A DNA stretch of 64,000 nt from Oxytricha trifallax (lineage: Eukaryota; Ciliophora; Spirotrichea; Sporadotrichida; Oxytrichidae). The notes under the pieces are model-generated. The model searched no databases, was not told the DNA's origin, and saw only the letters and a program-made list of their open reading frames with translations. Positions 60,601 through 64,000 of the stretch are shown here, piece after piece (the first letter of the stretch is position 1; each line of letters opens with the position of its first letter). The stretch is taken from positions 62,001-126,000 of the forward strand of contig ARYC01017260.1 in assembly GCA_000711775.1 (NCBI GenBank), given 5' to 3'. The translations under genes and the position numbers were made by a program.

Positions 60601-63120
60601 GAGATTGATTTAGATTTTACATATTGATAAAAGTTAAATATTTTTATTTAAGGGGCTGGAAACTTCCCCCCCCCCCTCAATAAAATAATTTAATCAGGAT
60701 TTAATTTATTAGTTCTGTGAATTATAATGGAAGCGAAACCTCCTGTGGCTGTGAGAGCGTCAATTAAATTATAGGTGGTTCTCTATGTAATTTTAACGAG
60801 ATCGTCAATCAATATTGATTGTTAAAGAAATAGACTTTTTCCTGCTCTCTTCTATTAATTTGTCATTTAATTTCTGAACATTGAATAGGTTATATTTTGA
60901 GTACCAATGGTTGAGGCAACCCTCGAATCTTTAAGAATCACATAGTTTTCAGAGAGGAACAACCAATCAAACCTGGTATAAAAAATAAAAATATATTTAC
61001 AAATATCGTCTGAAAGAGTCATTTATGCAGATCTTATCGTGTTTTTAAGAGGGCTTTTATCAAATTCTCCAACATCTAAGTATAATAAAAAGTATTTTTT
61101 TTAACATAATTAATTGTCTAGCATTTATATATGAAATATAATGTTTAATTATTAGATATTAATTCAATTAATCAATTAAATATTTAAGTTTCTAACTTTT
61201 AATTAAATGAACCTATAGCTAAATTGAATCAATTTTAATTTAGATAAAAAAGTTAATATTTTTATTATATTGTTCGAGTTATGAAATTAAAATGTAAGTA
61301 TCCTAAATAATTGCATCAGTCTCCATTGTCGGTTTGCACTCTAAGTTAGGAAACATTTATTTCAAATAATTTTTTTCACAATATGTGACTTCAAATCTGA
61401 ATTTTTTGTTAAGTAGTGAACTTCCTTTACCTTGTAGAGTTAAATCTGTGAAATTTGGGCAGAGCCAGCCAACTAAACTTATACCTGCTCTTGCAGGCTC
61501 TCCGTTAAATCTATCAGGAGTGCATTAAGTATAGTTTACATCTAATAAAATAAAAATATATTTAAAATATCTGAGTAGGTAATAAATACCCTAAAATACT
61601 TTATAAAAAATTGAATTTAATTCAATTTCAATTGGAAATAAATTTGTTGTGAAATTGGTTTATTAATACATAACAAAATCCTTAATTATTGAGATACATT
61701 AATAAAGTAATATGGTTGCCTAAGTATATAGATCTAGACAATAATTAATATGATTCTTGAATAATTTTAATAGTGTTAAATATTTAGATCAGCTATTTTT
61801 CAAAGTACTTTAATTAATAGTTACTATTTTAGATTCTAGAAATTCTTTTATTTTATTTTATTTTATTTTATTTTACACTTAACAGACAATTAATATAAGA
61901 CTAAGAAAAAAGGGATTGGAAGATATAATAAAAATTATAAATTCCTAGAAACTTTGTATAGGAGTAAAAATAATTAGTAAATATTTAAAATTTAAGTTTT
62001 AAATAAGAGCATCTTGCTAAATTAAAAGAATAGAATTTTCAGTTTAACTGAATTGATAGTGTTTATTTTTAACATTAATTATTTATTCTCATAAATGTTC
62101 AATCCAAGATGAAAAGATATTTCCTTGAAATATGTTTAATAATTTTCCAAAGCCTCTCATTCACACATATAATAAAATTATTTTTATTGCAATACTATTA
62201 AACCTTACGATATGTTTTTAGCTAAAATATTTTTGGCTTACTTAAATTAAAATTTTTAAAAAAATAAAGGTAAGTTTTTAATTTTAGATAACAAAAAAAT
62301 GTAGATCAGTGACTAAGAAACTTTCACACTACACTAAATCTTTATATTTCTTCTTATTAAGATATCACAATTGTTCATAAAATTAATAAATTAAAATTTC
62401 TTGAATTAAGGGTTAAAATGTTTATTGGATATTCATTAGCAGTATAGTTCACTTTTGGACTCTAAATAATTGTGTAAAATTTCAAGCTAAAGTATTAATG
62501 TATATTTGTGACTGCTGGGTTAAATCCTGCATAAACTGGGAATACTGCGTAGTCAAATTAATATCTTGAAAACTTATATTCAGAAGTATCAGAGTAAAGA
62601 TCTCTCAAATTAGAATATATTACTTCATTTATAGAACATATATAGTCTTTTAATTAAAATTTAAACTATAAAGTAATTAATTTACCCCTTTAAATAAGTA
62701 GTCTCAGTTATGGTGTACCTATATAAATATAATTATAAATAAATTTATAAGCCTATTTCTTTGAATAACGTCATTAAGCATGAATCCAAAGTAAATAATT
62801 AAAGAAATAAATGAGAGTATTGTCATACAACCTCCAAAGCCTGAAGTAAAAGTTTAATTGTTTTTATAAGTAAGAGATACTTCAAACCCCGAATTCTCAA
62901 CATATGATGTTTTGGTACAATTAACTCATTTTTTAATATTTGAAAAAGATTTTGTTCATTAAGTTACAAACTTGACTACTATAAAGTCAAAAAAAATATA
63001 AATAATGCTTTTTGAGATTTTGACTGGGTATCCAAATCGATCAATCGATCGAAGTGACCCTGCAAAGAGATTATAAATGCTTCCAAATATACCGTTCGGT
63101 TTATTTTCCTAATTCTTCAT
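55640..63120 (-). CDS. Large membrane protein family copy B4, interrupted by a transposon
   Basis: Start ATG at 63120 (MKNQENKPNGIFGSIYN..). Blocks: SIDRFGYPVSLTYKNNQTFT after removing the IES at 62879-63022; first membrane segment (LSFISLIIYFGFMLNDV); YTITETTYLKG; LRDLYSDTSEYKFS, AGFNPAVTNIHQYFSLKFY (62410-62610); RFNGEPARAGISLVGW, KKFRFEVTYCEKN, LECKPTMETDAII (61320-61520); DVGEFDKSPLKNTI; FLSENYVILKDS; the GGFASIII region (60730-60850); RIQKILYFTSIIKKLYLHMD. Tail: RHLKKIRVADSVAELTL, IPFFDRNILNGHSNSG, ELSTSLKQIVLDSRKSAI, NSTKKKVEAKSKKISN, CSSSPV. Here a 2.0-kb element splits the frame; removing it restores SSSPVTSDAQSES as in B2/B3. The tail goes on with ITQNQKGSKLKKF; the stop is not resolved because the palindromic element follows. 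Function unknown. Confidence 0.75.
55886..56188 (-). CDS. Element-borne basic helical ORF, 100 aa
   Basis: Starts at ATG 56188 (MNRAAERDKRPLSISKER..) and ends at TGA 55886. The frame is also open upstream to about 56235 without an ATG. It is rich in Arg, Lys, Glu and Gln, probably helical, with SSPHLPPQFLQRFKP in the middle. It sits just inside the left end of the telomere-ended element. I do not recognise it; an accessory protein or a fragment of one is possible. Confidence 0.55.
   Translation of the reverse strand: MNRAAERDKRPLSISKERQRRDSVMKRFKKDLAMLMQSSPHLPPQFLQRFKPALTKDTVDSLMKEALKFRPKDGECEEIKDVDQERQDQLKTLRERLRNL
56487..56831 (-). CDS. Element-borne ORF, 114 aa
   Basis: ATG 56831 (MASPSNYLKNACCPDTVG..) to TGA 56487, with one TAG read as Gln. 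It has SGFLAPLVYGSQTGLFGAAL, mildly hydrophobic, then WLKVAYIRALTVWSRLMRTL. It overlaps the next ORF in another frame, so at most one of the two is likely real over the shared part. Unrecognised. Confidence 0.35.
56740..57108 (-). CDS. Element-borne ORF, 122 aa
   Basis: ATG 57108 to TGA 56740 when TAA and TAG are Gln. It contains MGDLLDPTLDASPPLTR, then a Gln/Ser/Thr-rich part (RSTTQPITQDKRSDGKSQQ) and a basic end (LLSRYRWLSHQASWHP). A GTAAGC after PPLTR could be a splice donor instead. Unrecognised. Confidence 0.4.
57112..57312 (-). CDS. Element-borne acidic ORF, 66 aa
   Basis: ATG 57312 (MNPLLLDIHNSPCEQDDPEL..) to TGA 57112. The first 40 residues are acidic (EDPTEDLLLDNLEFDD); the end is basic. 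It could be the N-terminus of a longer protein continued in another block. The plus-strand frame here is its shadow. Confidence 0.45.
   Translation of the reverse strand: MNPLLLDIHNSPCEQDDPELPEDPTEDLLLDNLEFDDTLLTKTSFQQRLSNLLSNILVSNRSRGAL
57400..57746. repeat. (CTA)n microsatellite flanked by inverted repeats
   Basis: A run of CTA/TAC trinucleotides with few interruptions (57424-57720) between TTTGGTAGCTTTAGT and its complement ACTAAAGCTACCAAA. The whole could be a small MITE whose core expanded, nested near the right end of the telomere-ended element. Confidence 0.85.
57955..58018. other. IES, 64 bp, pointer TTTTTAGT (ACTAAAAA on the coding strand)
   Basis: TTTTTAGT at 57955-57962 and 58019-58026 in B4. 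Excision gives PRPVNSTKKKVEAKSKK. No GT..AG pair restores the frame. Confidence 0.85.
58703..58730. other. IES, 28 bp, pointer ATATTT (AAATAT on the coding strand)
   Basis: ATATTT at 58703-58708 and 58731-58736 in B4. Excision gives FDRNILNGHSNSG. It is at the same site as the IESs at 33699 and 40793. Confidence 0.9.
59131..59168. other. IES, 38 bp, pointer TTACT (AGTAA on the coding strand)
   Basis: TTACT at 59131-59135 and 59169-59173 in B4. Excision gives YQIGVRKLQKEFDM. B2 and B3 use GAGT two bases away. A GT..AG reading breaks the frame. Confidence 0.8.
59530..59960. mobile_element. G-rich fold-back MITE, 431 bp, target duplication CATATA
   Basis: Ends TGTTCTAACCGAGATACCCC and its complement, with CATATA at 59524-59529 and 59961-59966. 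The motif ACCGAGATACCCCTCCCC is repeated twice in the left arm and its complement twice in the right arm. The interior also folds (ATAAATGAGAATTTTAAAA and complement). The G-rich strand carries many runs of four or more G, able in principle to form quadruplexes. It lies in an insert of B4. Confidence 0.9.
60290..60676. mobile_element. Possible third copy of the GGGGGG...CCCCCC element
   Basis: A run of G at 60290-60296 and GCTGGAAACTTCCCCCCC at 60655-60676 bracket an AT-rich interior. The right end matches the family, the left only in its G run, and no target duplication is seen. The plus-strand frame at 60362-60559 is hydrophobic and AT-driven, without gene sense. Confidence 0.45.
61847..61876. 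repeat. (TTTTA)n microsatellite
   Basis: About six tandem TTTTA units in an AT-rich insert of B4. Confidence 0.85.
62879..63022. other. IES, 144 bp, pointer ACT (AGT on the coding strand), B4 only
   Basis: ACT at 62879-62881 and 63023-63025. Excision gives DRFGYPVSLTYKNN. B1, B2 and B3 are continuous here, so this insert is private to B4. Confidence 0.8.
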
Positions 63121-63430
63121 TGAGAATTGTTCTTAAAATAATTTTTTAAAAAAATTTGCGATATAATCATAAAATTGAGAATGTACAAAGATATTTTTAA
63201 TAATTTATGAAGTCAATTTAGAATATCGTTAATTATTATTCTTCTCACCATAAATTGATTTGTCAAATCTATTTCATTAAAAACACTTTAATCATTTCAG
63301 TTAAATAGATTTGTGTGTTTGATAAATTGCTTTATTTATAAATTTATTTATACATTCTTTAAAATTATATTCTTTAAATTATGATGATGATGATTATTGA
63401 GTTAAACTCAAAATGAAATATTTATCAATT

Positions 63431-63540
63431 CACTGTTTAATACTAAAATCAAACTATCAAATTAAGTCGTGACGTAGACGTTTCTGAAGTGAGTTGGCGT
63501 GGAAATCAATGACGTGGCAAGTCGTGAACTAGAAAAAATC
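63431..63540. repeat. Dispersed repeat, inverted copy of 41700-41816
   Basis: It shares about 110 bases with 41700-41816 in inverse orientation, beginning CACTGTTTAATACTAAAATC. Beyond 63540 the two loci differ. Confidence 0.7.
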
Positions 63541-63790
63541 CAAAAAGCAACCTCGCCCCCATTCCACTTCCCTCTGTTACCGAGATGCATACGAGACAAG
63601 AGCCTAGCAATTGACTAGGAGTATCTCCCGCAGAGCTCGCAGAGATCTGCTTCCTATAAACAATTAAAGGGGAGTCTGGAGAAAACTCTTACCAGGTTCA
63701 TCTACTGCTGAGATAGTAATCTCTGTCCTTTCTTTCGCTGTGGTAGCCTCATTAACCCGACCTGGTGTGGGAGGAAAATCATTATCGTTC
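63457..63790 (-). CDS. Coding-like GC-richer island, partial
   Basis: The minus frame is open from about 63790 to TGA 63457. Its first part has strong coding sense (DFPPTPGRVNEATTAKER, TEITISAVDEPGK); the last part overlaps the dispersed repeat and is doubtful. GTAAGA follows DEPG and could be a splice donor, which would end the exon there. No ATG is seen. It may be an exon of a gene upstream of B4 or part of the repeat element. Unrecognised. Confidence 0.4.
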
Positions 63791-64000
63791 TTTAAATTAT
63801 AAAATTGAATTTTAATTTTTTTATCTATTATATAAATTCTTATGTCATTTAATGGATTTTTAACATAATCCTATAAACCATTATTTTTAATAATTTATAG
63901 ATTTAAATGGCTTTTAATTTATAATATTAAATCTAGAAAAATAATAAATAAAGTATATTCTGTTAATCTTTGATATCTTAATCATAAATTTGAAGAACCT
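63791..64000. other. AT-rich end of window
   Basis: AT-rich sequence with no recognised block. Confidence 0.5.

Noticed and set aside
1..64000. Bacterial or viral origin of the window
   Set aside because: TAA/TAG as Gln, spliceosomal introns, pointer-flanked inserts and telomere-protein genes point to ciliate germline DNA; no ribosome-binding sites or operons are seen.
1..64000. tRNA or rRNA genes
   Set aside because: I scanned the GC-richer patches for cloverleaf or rRNA landmarks and found none I could support.

Overview
The window reads as germline (micronuclear) DNA of a ciliate, most likely a spirotrich/hypotrich related to Oxytricha or Stylonychia. It is very AT-rich. Long reading frames appear only when TAA and TAG are read as glutamine and TGA alone is stop. 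Genes are cut by short AT-rich inserts that lack GT..AG ends, are flanked by direct repeats of 3-8 bp ('pointers'), and restore a conserved frame when one repeat copy and the insert are removed. These behave as internal eliminated sequences (IESs). True GT..AG introns (33-92 nt) occur as well. One transposon ends in AAACCCC, the C4A4-type telomere repeat of spirotrichs. The organism is inferred from these traits; no marker gene names the species.

Layout (all recognised genes on the minus strand): 1-3480, two tandem genes for a telomere end-binding protein alpha / POT1-like protein, the first cut by the window edge. 3590-15.5 kb, three tandem copies of a membrane-protein family (A1-A3). 17.4-22.4 kb, coiled-coil gene D1 plus unassigned pieces. 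23.5-46.8 kb, three larger members of the same membrane superfamily (B1-B3), each 6-8 kb because of long IESs and MITEs. 47.8-53.5 kb, D2, a paralogue of D1. 54.5-63.1 kb, fourth large member B4, invaded by a telomere-ended transposon and followed by a 1-kb palindromic element. 63.4-63.8 kb, a repeat end and a small GC-richer coding-like island.

The A and B proteins share one plan: short cytosolic N-terminus, the motif YG-x-P/S-V-x-LTYK, first membrane segment, cysteine-bearing extracytoplasmic domain, second membrane segment next to a GG-F motif, then a basic, Ser/Gln/Asn-rich tail. Their function is unknown to me. Paralogues allow IESs to be placed by comparison: some sites are shared with the same pointer but different length, some are unique to one copy.

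Mobile DNA is plentiful: a palindromic MITE family with one copy nested in another, a near-perfect 1-kb palindrome, a G-rich fold-back element, an element with an 8-bp target duplication, and a TA-flanked 2.0-kb telomere-ended element inside B4. The window shows what an unprocessed germline locus looks like: genes that can be expressed only after precise DNA elimination.
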